A DNA stretch of 64,000 nt from Phycisphaerales bacterium. GTDB taxonomy: Bacteria > Planctomycetota > Phycisphaerae > UBA1845 > Fen-1342. The stretch spans positions 1 through 64,000 of the forward strand of contig JALHJL010000037.1 in the NCBI GenBank assembly GCA_022839625.1, written 5' to 3'. A program made the translations under genes and the position numbers. Shown here piece by piece: positions 26,628-35,276 of the stretch; position 1 is the stretch's first letter; each line of letters begins with the position of its first letter. The notes below the pieces were generated by a model. The model made no database searches. It was not told the DNA's origin and saw nothing but the letters and a program-made list of their open reading frames with translations.

Positions 26628-27602
26628 TCACGCCGCTCGCGCCAGGCGGTACAGCACTTCCAGCGACCAAAGGATATGCTCCCGCGGCACCAGCTCGCAC
26701 TCGGCATCCGCCAGCCGCCCCAGCCGCACCACTCCCTCGTCTTCCCCCAGCCAGATTCGGCAGCGAACGTTCGGCTGGTCCGTGACGCGGCACACCGCGG
26801 GCCGGCCCACCTTGGCTTCCACCCCGACCGCCACGAGCACGGCATCGCCGGCCGCGAACATGGGGACCATGGACGCATCGGGGAGTCGCACTCCCAGCGC
26901 ATGAGGGAAACAGCTCGCGATCTCGGCGCTCCGCACGCAACACTGGCGGCGGCCATCGGCGGTGTCCACGGTCAGCAGCTCCACGGTGCGCAGCGCGGCG
27001 GCTGGGTAGTCCATCGCGGGTTCAGCAACTTCGACCGCCGTCTGCGCCGCCACGGAAAGGTCACCGTGCGGCAAGGCCAAACGGAACGGCCCCGGCGCGT
27101 CGTCCGTCGGCGTCGTCCAGGCCGCCGGCAGCTCTTCCGGGTCGAAGATGGGGATCAAGTGGTCGTGGCGAGCCGGCGGCAGCACCGGCGCCGGAGCGGG
27201 TTGCGGCAACGGAGTCCGAGCCAGCAGGTCGAGGAACGCCTCCACCGGCGCGGCCACTTGCGGGCGTTCGTCCAGTAGCCGCGCCAGCCGCGCCAGCAGG
27301 TCCTGGTGTCGCCCGCGCGTCCCGGCGATCACGACGGTCCCGCGCCCGGACACGCCCGTGAGCAGCCACTGGAGGTCCTCGCCGGTCACCTCGCAGATGC
27401 GTACGAGAATGTCGCCGGGCGGCACGGTCCCGCGCTCGTAGCGGTCGTAGTCCTCGGCGGACACGCCGAGCCGCTGCGCGAAGCGTTCCTTGCCGCGCGG
27501 TCCGAAGTGCCGGCGTCGCAGCTCCCGGAGTCGTCGGGCCAATGCTTGTTCAGCCCCATTCACAGTGCACCGCGCCTCGGCCGCCGCCAGCTCCTCCCGC
27601 AA
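26628..27602 (-). CDS. XRE-type regulator with LexA/S24-like C-terminal domain
   Basis: 324 residues from TTG 27602; GTG 27563 is an equally good start, just ahead of the HTH. The N-terminal HTH (residues 15-80) includes ERFAQRLGVSAEDYDRYERG and the family phrase LVRICEVTGEDLQWLLTG. A Pro-rich linker follows. The C-terminal 110 residues resemble the S24 fold: DASMVPMFAAGDAVLVAVG has the Ser-Met-x-Pro active-site turn, then RPAVCRVTDQPNVRCRIW and VPREHILWSLEVLYRL. A catalytic Lys is not obvious, so self-cleavage is uncertain. It may control itself and aroA downstream. Confidence 0.75.
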   Translation of the reverse strand: MREELAAAEARCTVNGAEQALARRLRELRRRHFGPRGKERFAQRLGVSAEDYDRYERGTVPPGDILVRICEVTGEDLQWLLTGVSGRGTVVIAGTRGRHQDLLARLARLLDERPQVAAPVEAFLDLLARTPLPQPAPAPVLPPARHDHLIPIFDPEELPAAWTTPTDDAPGPFRLALPHGDLSVAAQTAVEVAEPAMDYPAAALRTVELLTVDTADGRRQCCVRSAEIASCFPHALGVRLPDASMVPMFAAGDAVLVAVGVEAKVGRPAVCRVTDQPNVRCRIWLGEDEGVVRLGRLADAECELVPREHILWSLEVLYRLARAA

Positions 27603-27737
27603 CTCTCATACTCCGTTTCACCTCTCAGGGTAACACGAACCGCCGGAATCTCCCAGCGACCCGGCCGCGGACGGCGAAGTTCCACTCTGCGGCCGCTCCG
27701 CACGGCTGCTGTGGATAACGTCGGGAGCGGGTGCCAA

Positions 27738-27789
27738 TGGCAGCTTGCTGCCAGTGCCGCCTGAAACACGGGCGGCCGAGCCGCCCGTG
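27738..27789. repeat. Pair of dispersed-type hairpins
   Basis: TGGCAGC-TT-GCTGCCA (27738-27753), then CACGGGCGGC-CGA-GCCGCCCGTG (27767-27789), a 10-bp stem. The pair, with GTGCCA-like flanks, has the look of an intergenic hairpin repeat I associate with planctomycete genomes. It has no T-run, so it is not a standard terminator. Only one copy is in this window. Confidence 0.5.
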
Positions 27790-27949
27790 GCACCCGAAGT
27801 CGCGGTAGGGCAGGTGGAATCCGCCGCGGCGGTTGCAACCTGCCACGGCTCGCCTGCGTGCTATGCGTCCTCCGCGCGTTCCAGCCACGTCGCGTCGGCC
27901 GCCGCCCCGCTTTCCCCGGATGAACTTCTCTCAACGGGTACCTAAAACA

Positions 27950-27983
27950 GAACCCGCGTCACCGGCCGGGGTGGCGCGGGTTC
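27950..27983. terminator. Strong 14-bp stem with a T-run on the minus side
   Basis: GAACCCGCGTCACC (27950-27963) pairs with GGTGGCGCGGGTTC (27970-27983), with one T:G wobble, around a 6-base loop (GGCCGG). On the minus strand it is followed by TGTTTTAGG (27942-27950). No minus-strand gene ends here, so its client is unknown. Confidence 0.45.
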
Positions 27984-28105
27984 CCGAAGGGGGACACGAC
28001 AGCTTCCACTGCTAATCATTCAATTTGAATCTCAAGCGGTTGCACGATTTCGCCGAAATAGTCAGGCTCACTTCGCCGCCCGGTCCCCCAAGGCCCCCGC
28101 CCCGC

Positions 28106-28133
28106 TTGCAATCCAGGCCACGGCATTTATTAT
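28106..28133 (+). promoter_or_regulatory. Promoter placed against a leaderless start codon
   Basis: TTGCAA (28106-28111), a 16-base spacer, and TATTAT (28128-28133). The ATG of the lipoprotein gene is at 28140, where transcription would start, so the mRNA should begin at or within a base or two of AUG. Confidence 0.6.
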
Positions 28134-28139
28134 CGCGGC

Positions 28140-28892
28140 ATGAGAACTCGCCAATTGCCAGCGGCGGGCAGATTTTTTTCCACGGGCCGCGAGCCTGTCT
28201 TCCGGGATAACGGGACATCGCGGGGGTATGCCGGCCTCGCCCTCGGCCTGGTGCTGCTGGGTGGGCTGATCGTCCTGCCCGGGTGTCAGGCCCCCGCGCA
28301 GCCTACCGGCCCTACCGAGCTCGTGCTCCACGTCCCCGACTACGAGACTTTCTTCGACCGCTCCTTATCGGTCCTGCGGCTCTACGACTTTCCACCCGAC
28401 CGGGTCGACCGGGTCCGCGGGCTGATCGTCTCCCGACCCGCGACGAGCGGGCAGTGGTTCGAATGGTGGCGCGCGGACTCGCGCGGCGGATATCAACTGG
28501 CCGAGTCGAGCCTGCACACGATGCGGCGGATCGTCACGGTCAACATCCAGCCGGTTGGCGACGCTGAGGAGCACGCGGGCACCGGGGCGGACCAGCCCCC
28601 CGGGGAGCGGGTGGCGGGGGACATCGCGGAACCCGTGCCGGAGAACGCTGCCGGGCCTTACCGCCTGCGCGTGCGGGTTGACAAGGCCCGCTACGCGGCG
28701 CCCGAGCGGCAGATCACGACCACTTCCGGTGCCCTAGCGATCTACAGTGATCGCGTGCCCACGGTTGCGGGGTTGCGCGGCCGACAAAGCCGCGGCGTAC
28801 AGTGGGTCCCGCTCGGCCGCGATCCGCTGCTGGAGTCTTTCCTGCTCGAACGGATCAGCACGGCCGCAGCCGACGTGAAGCCGGCCGAGTAG
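28140..28892 (+). CDS. Lipoprotein of unknown function
   Basis: 250 residues. The hydrophobic signal core starts late, at about residue 30 (LALGLVLLGGLIVLPGC, lipobox LPGC), after a 29-residue polar stretch. No internal ATG is present and the promoter abuts ATG 28140, so I keep this start. The mature part begins GPTELVLHVPDYETFFDRSL and has a beta-rich pattern with RLRVRVDKARYAAPERQI near the end. I do not recognise the family. Something near the outer membrane is likely from the lipid anchor. Convergent with gatD. Confidence 0.65.
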   Translation: MRTRQLPAAGRFFSTGREPVFRDNGTSRGYAGLALGLVLLGGLIVLPGCQAPAQPTGPTELVLHVPDYETFFDRSLSVLRLYDFPPDRVDRVRGLIVSRPATSGQWFEWWRADSRGGYQLAESSLHTMRRIVTVNIQPVGDAEEHAGTGADQPPGERVAGDIAEPVPENAAGPYRLRVRVDKARYAAPERQITTTSGALAIYSDRVPTVAGLRGRQSRGVQWVPLGRDPLLESFLLERISTAAADVKPAE

Positions 28893-28956
28893 CGCCGCCG
28901 GCGACGACGGGCAGAGTGAGGCCGCGGCCAGTCCCGCCGAAAGGCCCCCCGCGGAA

Positions 28957-30369
28957 CTACCGCTTGATCGTCCGCAGAAACTCCTGCACCTCGGGGATCC
29001 CGCCCTGGTAGCACAGGTAGCCGTTGTACGGCTCGCGGTCGGTGATCTCGTCGCTCACCGGCGTCAGCATCAGCCGCTCGACCTCGGCCGGGTCATCCGT
29101 CTGGCCAAGCACCCAGCACAGCTTCATGTAGGCGACCTCCGGCAGCATGTTGCTCGCCGGGCGGATGCCGAGCGTCATCAGGTCACGGCCGGTGTCGTAC
29201 ACGTACATGCCGCAGTAGCCCCACAGCGTCTGCACAGTCATGTAGATGTGCACGCCCGCGTCCGCTGCCCGCTTGATCGCCGGGTACAGCGGCTTGTTGA
29301 TGTGCCCCAATCCCGTGCCGGCGATGACGATCCCGCGGTAGCCCTTGTCGACGATGGCGTCGACGAGGTCGGGCAGCATGTTGGGGTAGTAATAGAGGAT
29401 GGTGACCTTTTCCTCGAAGGCGGTGTTGACCGTCACCTCGCGGTCGGAGCGCCGCCGCTTGTAATCCTGCCGCAGCGGAATGATCTCCTTCGGCGAGATC
29501 ATGGCCACGGGGATGTCGCTCAACGTGCGGAAGGTCGAGCGGTAGCTGCTGTGCATCTTGCGGACGCGCGTGCCGCGGTGCAGCAGGTTGTACTCGTCGG
29601 AGGTCGGGCCGAACATGCACACCAGCACCTCGGCGATGTCCCCCTCGGCGGCGGCCTTGACCGCACATTGCAGGTTGATCGCCGCGTCCGACGACGGCCG
29701 ATCGCTGGAGCGCTGGCTGCCCACCATGATGATCGGCACGGGCGGATTCTGAATCATGAACGTGAGGATCGCGGCGGTATGGTGCATCGTGTCGGTACCG
29801 TGGCCGATGACGACGCCGCTGGTGCCCGCCCGGATCTCCTCGCCGATGCGTTGGGCGAGCTTGATATACTGCTCGGGCCCCATGTTCTCGCTGAAGACGC
29901 CGAAAAGCTTCTCCGTGCGGAGGTTGCAGATGTCGGCCAGCTCGGGGACGGAGCCGTACAGCTCGCCGGGACTGAAGGCGGGGATGACGGCGCCGGTGCG
30001 GTAGTCGAGGCGGCTGGCGATGGTGCCGCCGGTGCCGAAGAGCATTACGTTTGGTTTCTGGGGATCGTAGGGGAATTCCTTCTCGGGAATCTTGTAGTGG
30101 GCCTCGCGGCGGCCGACCTCCCTCATTGCGCTGACCGAGTCGGCGGCGATGCCGACATTGTAGCCGCTGCCGAGCTTCAGCACGATGTGCCGGTCATCGG
30201 CGGTCTCGGAGCGCGGGAGGATCAGGCCGCGGAAGTGCCCGCGGGCGGACTCGATCTCCACCTCGCTCCAGACGCCCACGCCGAAGCGCTGCAGCAGGGC
30301 CCGGCCCGGGCCGCGGTAGCCTTTGAGGTTGTCGCTGGTCGCTGTCGTCGTAGTGGGTGCAGTGCTCAA
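28957..30369 (-). CDS. gatD: Archaeal-type Glu-tRNA(Gln) amidotransferase subunit D
   Basis: 470 residues. The N-terminal GatD-specific domain (about 35-90) reads ESARGHFRGLILPRSETADD and IVLKLGSGYNVGIA. It is followed by an L-asparaginase-like domain with MLFGTGGTIASRLDYRTGAV (first catalytic Thr, about 115), VVIGHGTDTMHHTA (second Thr and Asp, about 190), and AMISPKEIIPL (catalytic Lys region). GatD releases ammonia from glutamine for GatE, which amidates Glu-tRNA(Gln). The N-terminal domain separates it from plain asparaginase. Bacteria normally use GatCAB; GatDE is regarded as archaeal. No gatE is in the window, so a role with GatE or as a repurposed asparaginase remains open. Confidence 0.88.
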   Translation of the reverse strand: MSTAPTTTTATSDNLKGYRGPGRALLQRFGVGVWSEVEIESARGHFRGLILPRSETADDRHIVLKLGSGYNVGIAADSVSAMREVGRREAHYKIPEKEFPYDPQKPNVMLFGTGGTIASRLDYRTGAVIPAFSPGELYGSVPELADICNLRTEKLFGVFSENMGPEQYIKLAQRIGEEIRAGTSGVVIGHGTDTMHHTAAILTFMIQNPPVPIIMVGSQRSSDRPSSDAAINLQCAVKAAAEGDIAEVLVCMFGPTSDEYNLLHRGTRVRKMHSSYRSTFRTLSDIPVAMISPKEIIPLRQDYKRRRSDREVTVNTAFEEKVTILYYYPNMLPDLVDAIVDKGYRGIVIAGTGLGHINKPLYPAIKRAADAGVHIYMTVQTLWGYCGMYVYDTGRDLMTLGIRPASNMLPEVAYMKLCWVLGQTDDPAEVERLMLTPVSDEITDREPYNGYLCYQGGIPEVQEFLRTIKR

Positions 30370-30480
30370 ACCGTCTCCTTAGGACAAGACGCATCCACCC
30401 ATTCTACGGTCCGGGCGTCGGAATGCGAAGGTCTCGAAACCTGCGGATCGGACGCATCTCCCCGCGGACGCGACAGCGGC

Positions 30481-31668
30481 TCAGCGGCGGACTTCGGCCA
30501 TCGCGGCCTTCAGCCCCGGCAGGCCGCGCTCGATCGTGCGGCGGTCGACGCAGAAGCTGAGGCGCATGTACCCGGGCCGGCCGAATCCCCGGCCCGGCAC
30601 GGCCAGCACGCGCTGCTTGAGCAGGAGGTCCACGAAGGCGGTATCGTCGGCCATCGGCGTCCTGGGAAACGCGTACAACGCTCCGCGCGGCAGGTTCAGC
30701 TCGTAGCCGAACTCGCGCAGCGCGTTGCAGAGCAGGTCGCGGTTCTGCCGGTAGAAGCTCACGTCGCACAGCGCGTCCGCGCAGCGGGCGATCACCCGCT
30801 GCATGAAGGCCGGTGCATTGACGAAGCCCAGCGTGCGATTCAGCATCGTCATCGCGCCGAGCAGGACCCCCTGGTCGGGGACCGCCGCCGGCACCACGAT
30901 GTAGCCCGCCCGCTCGCCCGCGATGCTCAGGTCCTTCGAGTAGCTCGACACGAGGATCGTGCGCGCGTAGTCATGCACCGGGGTCGGACACCAGTCGAGA
31001 TCGAAAATGACCCGCCGGTACGGATCGTCGCACACCAGGTAGAGCGGCCTGTCCGGCCGGTCGTGCCCGGCCAGCAGCTCGGCCAGCGCCCGGCACTTCT
31101 CCGCCGTGTAGACGGCCCCGCTCGGGTTGTTCGGCGTGTTGACGATGATGGCCCGCGTGCGCTCCGTGAGGGCGGCGGCAATGGCCGGTATGTCCGGCTG
31201 GAACTCGCCGTCGGTCTGCACCATGACCATCGTTCCACCGGCCTGCTCGATGTAGAAGCGGTACTCGGGGAAGAAGGGCGCGAGGGTGATGACTTCGTCG
31301 CCCGGGTTGCAGATCGCGCGCAAGACCACGTTCATCCCCCCGGCCGCGCCGGTCGTCAGGATCACGGCGGCGGCGTCCACCTCCAGGCGGTACTCGCGGC
31401 TGACGAAGCGCGCCACGGCCGCCCGCGTCTCGTCAAACCCGACGTTGGGCATGTAGCGGTGGAGGGCCGGCTGGTGCTCGCCCGCGGCGGCTTGCAGGGC
31501 GGCGAAGAACGCGGCCGGCGGCGTCGCGTTCGGGTTGCCCAGCGAGAAGTCGTAGACGTTGTCCTCGCCGTACTCGGCCTTCAGACGCCGCCCCTTCTCG
31601 AACATCTCGCGGATGAATGAGGCGGCCTTCATGTCTGCCAGGACTTTTCGCGCAACAGCCTGCGACAT
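30481..31668 (-). CDS. Class I PLP-dependent aminotransferase
   Basis: 395 residues from ATG 31668 behind GGGAGGAGCGAGG. Fold type I: VYDFSLGNPNATPPAAFF, TTGAAGGMNVVLRAI (cofactor phosphate loop), IIVNTPNNPSGAVYTAE (PLP Asn), LVCDDPYRRVIFD (Asp-x-x-Tyr) and VSSYSKDLSIAGERAGYIV with the Schiff-base Lys. RLSFCVDRRTIERGL has the substrate carboxylate Arg. It is in the aspartate/alanine aminotransferase (AspC/AlaT-like) group; the amino acid used cannot be read from the sequence. Same strand as gatD (111 bases apart), so the pair might be co-transcribed, which would couple transamination with amide-nitrogen use. Confidence 0.88.
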   Translation of the reverse strand: MSQAVARKVLADMKAASFIREMFEKGRRLKAEYGEDNVYDFSLGNPNATPPAAFFAALQAAAGEHQPALHRYMPNVGFDETRAAVARFVSREYRLEVDAAAVILTTGAAGGMNVVLRAICNPGDEVITLAPFFPEYRFYIEQAGGTMVMVQTDGEFQPDIPAIAAALTERTRAIIVNTPNNPSGAVYTAEKCRALAELLAGHDRPDRPLYLVCDDPYRRVIFDLDWCPTPVHDYARTILVSSYSKDLSIAGERAGYIVVPAAVPDQGVLLGAMTMLNRTLGFVNAPAFMQRVIARCADALCDVSFYRQNRDLLCNALREFGYELNLPRGALYAFPRTPMADDTAFVDLLLKQRVLAVPGRGFGRPGYMRLSFCVDRRTIERGLPGLKAAMAEVRR

Positions 31669-31707
31669 GCCTCGCTCCTCCCGGGTAGGTTCGGCGCGGC
31701 GGCTCCA

Positions 31708-32286
31708 TTACTCGTTCTGCCGCGCGTCCAGGATCACCACGTAGTCGATCCGGTATCCGCCCTCCGCGTCCGGGTCTTCCACAAAGGTGAAGATGATCCG
31801 ATCTTCGCAACTGTAGTCCACGCCCAACAGCAGCCCGACCCCTTTCGCGGTACCCGCCGTCGGCAAACCGGCTGCATCCGAGTCGCTGCTGGCCTGGGCA
31901 AACCGAACCACCGTGTCGAATCGCTCCGGGATGAACGTGTCCGTGTCGTCGGCCTTGGTCTCCAGGACGCGATCGACGAGCGGCTGGGTGCCGATCGCGG
32001 CGTTGCGTGCGCACGGCACCGTCACCACTTCGCTGGCGGTGAAAGCCGGGACGCTGCTCTGCCGCATGTTCACCGTCCCCGGCGACTGGTCCCACTCGTC
32101 CCAGGTACCATACGTGAAGCCCGCGTCGGCGGAGGTCGTGTTGACGAACAGCATCGTGATGTTGCCCGTCCGCTCTTTGGTCTGGTTGAGCCACACCGTT
32201 CGGGAGCAGCCGCCCGGCAGCAGCAGCGCACCAGTCAGCGCAAACGCCAGTGTGGGGCCGTTGACAGCGATTGCTCGGTGGATCAT
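31708..32286 (-). CDS. Lipoprotein of unknown function
   Basis: 192 residues from ATG 32286. Signal and lipobox LTGALLLPGGC. The mature chain has TGNITMLFVNTTSADAGFTY, a beta-sandwich-like run, and ends with a strand pair RIDYVVILDARQ. Two cysteines in the mature part (VPCARN and YSCEDR) could form a disulfide. No family is recognised. It lies 39 bases upstream of the aminotransferase on the same strand and is divergent from the next lipoprotein gene. Confidence 0.65.
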   Translation of the reverse strand: MIHRAIAVNGPTLAFALTGALLLPGGCSRTVWLNQTKERTGNITMLFVNTTSADAGFTYGTWDEWDQSPGTVNMRQSSVPAFTASEVVTVPCARNAAIGTQPLVDRVLETKADDTDTFIPERFDTVVRFAQASSDSDAAGLPTAGTAKGVGLLLGVDYSCEDRIIFTFVEDPDAEGGYRIDYVVILDARQNE

Positions 32287-32517
32287 CGTGGGCACCTGTG
32301 ACTCGGGTTCTCGGCCAGGCCGACCGCCGGGCCGGTTTATCGGTTCTATCGGCCGGCCGGGTCGGCTGGATGTTACCACGAGCGGCGACGACCCGCCACC
32401 CGCCGTGCCGCGCGGCGAGTCGAGCGGCGCTTGACCGACTCAGTCGGGCGACCGATAAACTGGATGGGCCTCCGAGGCCGGTGCCCGCGGTCGGAAGACC
32501 CCGAAAGGTGGAAGCGC

Positions 32518-33270
32518 ATGCGGACTGGGCTGCTGACAATGTTCGGGTTGGCGTGGCTGGTAGCCGGAGGCACGTGCCTGCCGCTGTACGAAAAGAAGCA
32601 CCAGGCCATCCCCGGCGAGGTGCTCGGAATTTCCGTCGGCGCCTCATCGTTGGGCGACACCATCCCGGAGGGCACGCCCGTCGATGTCACCTGGTCGGCA
32701 GCGAACCTCACCGATGAGCTGGCGGTGGTCACGATCGTCCTGGAATCGCGCACCGACCTGTCGCGGACGAACTTGGCGGAGGGCGTGACCTTCGAGGGCA
32801 CCGGCTCAGGCGCACGTCACGTTACCTGGTACACGGACGGCTTTGGCGGGCCGTACGCGATCATTGCGTACATCGAAACGGCCACCTTGGTGCGCCGAGA
32901 CCGGAGCCGGGGGCTTGTCACGATCGACGCCCGCCCGAAGTTCGAGTTTATCGAACCGGCTGGCGAGGTCGTGGCCCGACCGAGCCCCGACCAGCCGTTG
33001 ACGATCGCCTGGGTTGCCCGCGACGAGGGCGCCACCGCCAGCATCGGCCTTGATCCGGACACGAACCACGAAAGCGGCAACGAGATCTTCCTCCTCGAAG
33101 ACTGGGAGTTACCCACGACGCTCGGGGAGGACTCGTTCGACTGGGATGGCACAGATGCCAACGGCGCCCAGGTCCCCGCCGGAATCTACAACCTGTTCGC
33201 ACGCATCACCGACAACGTGAACGACGTGGTTACCGTCGCCGGGCTCGGACCGATCACGGTTGCGGAGTAG
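32518..33270 (+). CDS. Exported protein with Ig/FlgD-like C-terminal fold
   Basis: 250 residues from ATG 32518, behind AAAGGTGG. Signal LLTMFGLAWLVAGGTC with a possible lipobox (AGGTC). Two or three Ig-like beta modules follow: PEGTPVDVTWSAANLTDELA, PDQPLTIAWVARDEGATAS and a final FDWDGTDANGAQVPAGIYNL. The last is the FlgD/PKD-type W-x-G-x-D-x-x-G-x-x-V-x-x-G-x-Y motif common in surface proteins. A structural or adhesive role is likely. No catalytic residues seen. Confidence 0.65.
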   Translation: MRTGLLTMFGLAWLVAGGTCLPLYEKKHQAIPGEVLGISVGASSLGDTIPEGTPVDVTWSAANLTDELAVVTIVLESRTDLSRTNLAEGVTFEGTGSGARHVTWYTDGFGGPYAIIAYIETATLVRRDRSRGLVTIDARPKFEFIEPAGEVVARPSPDQPLTIAWVARDEGATASIGLDPDTNHESGNEIFLLEDWELPTTLGEDSFDWDGTDANGAQVPAGIYNLFARITDNVNDVVTVAGLGPITVAE

Positions 33271-33369
33271 GCGGCCGGCGCACGGGGTCCGCGCTGCGTG
33301 CTCGCGCATGGCTTGCGCTGCGTGCCTGTTGCGCCCTGCGGCTGGGGGACTTTCGCGAGGTGGGCCGTC

Positions 33370-34050
33370 TCAGATTCCCAATACGCCAAATACTCGCTGC
33401 ACCCAGCCGGGGGTCGCGGCCCGGAACTCGCGCAGGTGCTGGCGGCGCGTGAAGTAGTACACGGCCAACCCACCCTGGAAACAAACCGTCAGCAAGATGA
33501 CCAGTGAGTAGAACCCGTAGGCGGCAAGCGGCGCCCAGAAGTCAAGCTGCCGGCCAAGTTCCAGGCCGACACCCTCGACGCCTTCCAGTTGGGCCAACTG
33601 GGCCCGTAGGTCGGCCGGCAGCAGGGTCGATTGGCCGGCCGGGGTGGAGAAAGTCAGCATCTGCGTCACGCAGTAGGCTACGATCAGGCCCATAAACACG
33701 AGCTGGTTCGTGCCCAGGAGACTGGCCGCCGACAACTCGCCACGTCGCATCCGCCGCGCGCCAACGTACTCAACGACACCGATCGCACCGATCGCCATGA
33801 TGGCTGCCGTGGAGAGCCAACTCGGCGAGAAGAGCGCGACCGGAACACCTGCCAGGCTGATGGCAAGCGTCGTCAGCGCCGAGAAACGGGCCGTCCGGGC
33901 CGCTTTGCGGATGGGTTCGCGAGTAACCTGGGCGCGCCGCAACAGCGAGAAGTGCGCCTCCGTCAACGGCCCGCCGTGCTCGGCACTCGAGACCGGCCGC
34001 GCCGCCGCGGGTTCCCGTGGGATGAGCAGACAAGCTGCGGGGGCTTCCAT
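33370..34050 (-). CDS. Integral membrane protein of unknown function
   Basis: 226 residues from ATG 34050; the frame is open much further but the extension is compositionally odd. Four hydrophobic helices: ALTTLAISLAGVPVALFS, STAAIMAIGAIGVVEYVG, NQLVFMGLIVAYCVTQML, and YGFYSLVILLTVCFQGGLAV. The N-terminus carries a short polar stretch with LLRRAQVTREPIRKA. Between helices 3 and 4 is a loop with ADLRAQLAQLEGVEGVGLEL. Cytoplasmic ends are Arg-rich. No family recognised. Convergent with the gene at 32518 and divergent from the gene at 34277. Confidence 0.6.
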   Translation of the reverse strand: MEAPAACLLIPREPAAARPVSSAEHGGPLTEAHFSLLRRAQVTREPIRKAARTARFSALTTLAISLAGVPVALFSPSWLSTAAIMAIGAIGVVEYVGARRMRRGELSAASLLGTNQLVFMGLIVAYCVTQMLTFSTPAGQSTLLPADLRAQLAQLEGVEGVGLELGRQLDFWAPLAAYGFYSLVILLTVCFQGGLAVYYFTRRQHLREFRAATPGWVQRVFGVLGI

Positions 34051-34276
34051 GTGCTTGGTATCGACCGAATCCGCGGGTGCCGTGGCTGCGAGCGGGCGCT
34101 CCCGCGCCACCGCATCCGTGGGCTGAAATACCGGACGGCACGTATGACTCGTGCGGTGGCGTTCAAGCCCGCGCTGCCCGATAATGCACCCGGGACGCAC
34201 GGGGCACGACGACGCTCGCCGCCAAGTGGTGCCCGGTCCGTCAGTGCCGCGCGACCAACCCCATCGGAGCTGCACC

Positions 34277-35218
34277 ATGAGAACCACTCGGACCAGCACG
34301 GTCTTTCTCCTCCTGGCCGCCGGTCTCCTGGCATTGACCGCAGGGTGCCCGGCACTCACGGCCTTGCTGGGCGGCAACGGCGCACCGACCGAAGTCACGG
34401 ACCAGAACAACGACGGCGCAGGCGGCAACGGAGACGCCGACACGAACGGCACGAGCGCCAACGGTGACGCCGACGCGGACGGCGACGCCACTTCCGGCGG
34501 CAATGTCCCGGCCGGAGGTTTGCTCGCCGATCACGCGGCGGCCGGCAACTTCGCGTCGATCCCATCGCAATTCGTCAGCGCGGCGCAGTCCGGCTTCGAC
34601 ATCTTCTATGGGCATACGTCGCACGGCAGCCAGGTTGTCACGGGCATCGACATGATCGCGGCGACTCACGCCGGTTTCCCCGCGGCGGATGCCCTGAACA
34701 TCACCGAGCAGTACGGCGACCTCGGCACCCAGGGCGATTTGGCCTGGGTGGACGTGACGCGCGACGCGCTCGGCCAACCGGGCAACACCCACAACCTCGT
34801 CGTGTGGTCATGGTGCGGCGGCGTGAGCGAGAACACGCCGGAGGGCATCGACGCCTACCTCCAGGCGCTGGACCGACTCGAGCAAGACTACCCGGGCGTG
34901 ACGTTCGTCTACATGACCGGCCATTTGGACGGCGAAGGCCCAGGCGGGATCCTGTACCGCGGCAACAACCGGATTCGCGAATACTGCGCCGCACACGGCA
35001 AAGTCCTGTTTGATTTCGCCGACATCGAGAGCTACGACCCGGCCGGCGGGTACTACCCCGACGGCACCGATTGGTGCGAGTGGTGCGAAACCTGGTGCAG
35101 TACGCGCGCCTGCCCGGACTGCGTGGAGTGCGCCCACTCCCAGTGTTTCAATTGCTATCAGAAGGGCCGCGCGTTCTGGTGGCTGCTGGCACGCCTGGCC
35201 GGCTGGGAGGGAGAGTAG
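34277..35218 (+). CDS. Lipoprotein with SGNH-like domain and C-terminal cysteine cluster
   Basis: 313 residues from ATG 34277. Lipobox LLALTAGC, then a low-complexity Asn/Gly/Asp linker (about 35-75). The domain starts FDIFYGHTSHGSQVVTG and has NLVVWSWCGGVSE, PGVTFVYMTGHLDGEG and a Cys-rich end: DWCEWCETWC, then RACPDCVECAHSQCFNC and KGRAFWWLLARLAGW. Conserved His and Asp resemble an SGNH/esterase-type fold, though no GDS motif is present. The eight or nine closely spaced cysteines could bind metal or form disulfides. I recall similar exported proteins in other bacteria without an assigned function. Confidence 0.6.
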   Translation: MRTTRTSTVFLLLAAGLLALTAGCPALTALLGGNGAPTEVTDQNNDGAGGNGDADTNGTSANGDADADGDATSGGNVPAGGLLADHAAAGNFASIPSQFVSAAQSGFDIFYGHTSHGSQVVTGIDMIAATHAGFPAADALNITEQYGDLGTQGDLAWVDVTRDALGQPGNTHNLVVWSWCGGVSENTPEGIDAYLQALDRLEQDYPGVTFVYMTGHLDGEGPGGILYRGNNRIREYCAAHGKVLFDFADIESYDPAGGYYPDGTDWCEWCETWCSTRACPDCVECAHSQCFNCYQKGRAFWWLLARLAGWEGE

Positions 35219-35276
35219 GCGCGGACATACACCCGCCCGCCCTTCGCTCGCGTTGAACCCGCGCCGGCCGCTTCAA

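Noticed and set aside
28957..30369. Plain type I L-asparaginase
   Set aside because: The extra N-terminal domain with LPRSETADD and LGSGYNVGIA is specific to GatD.
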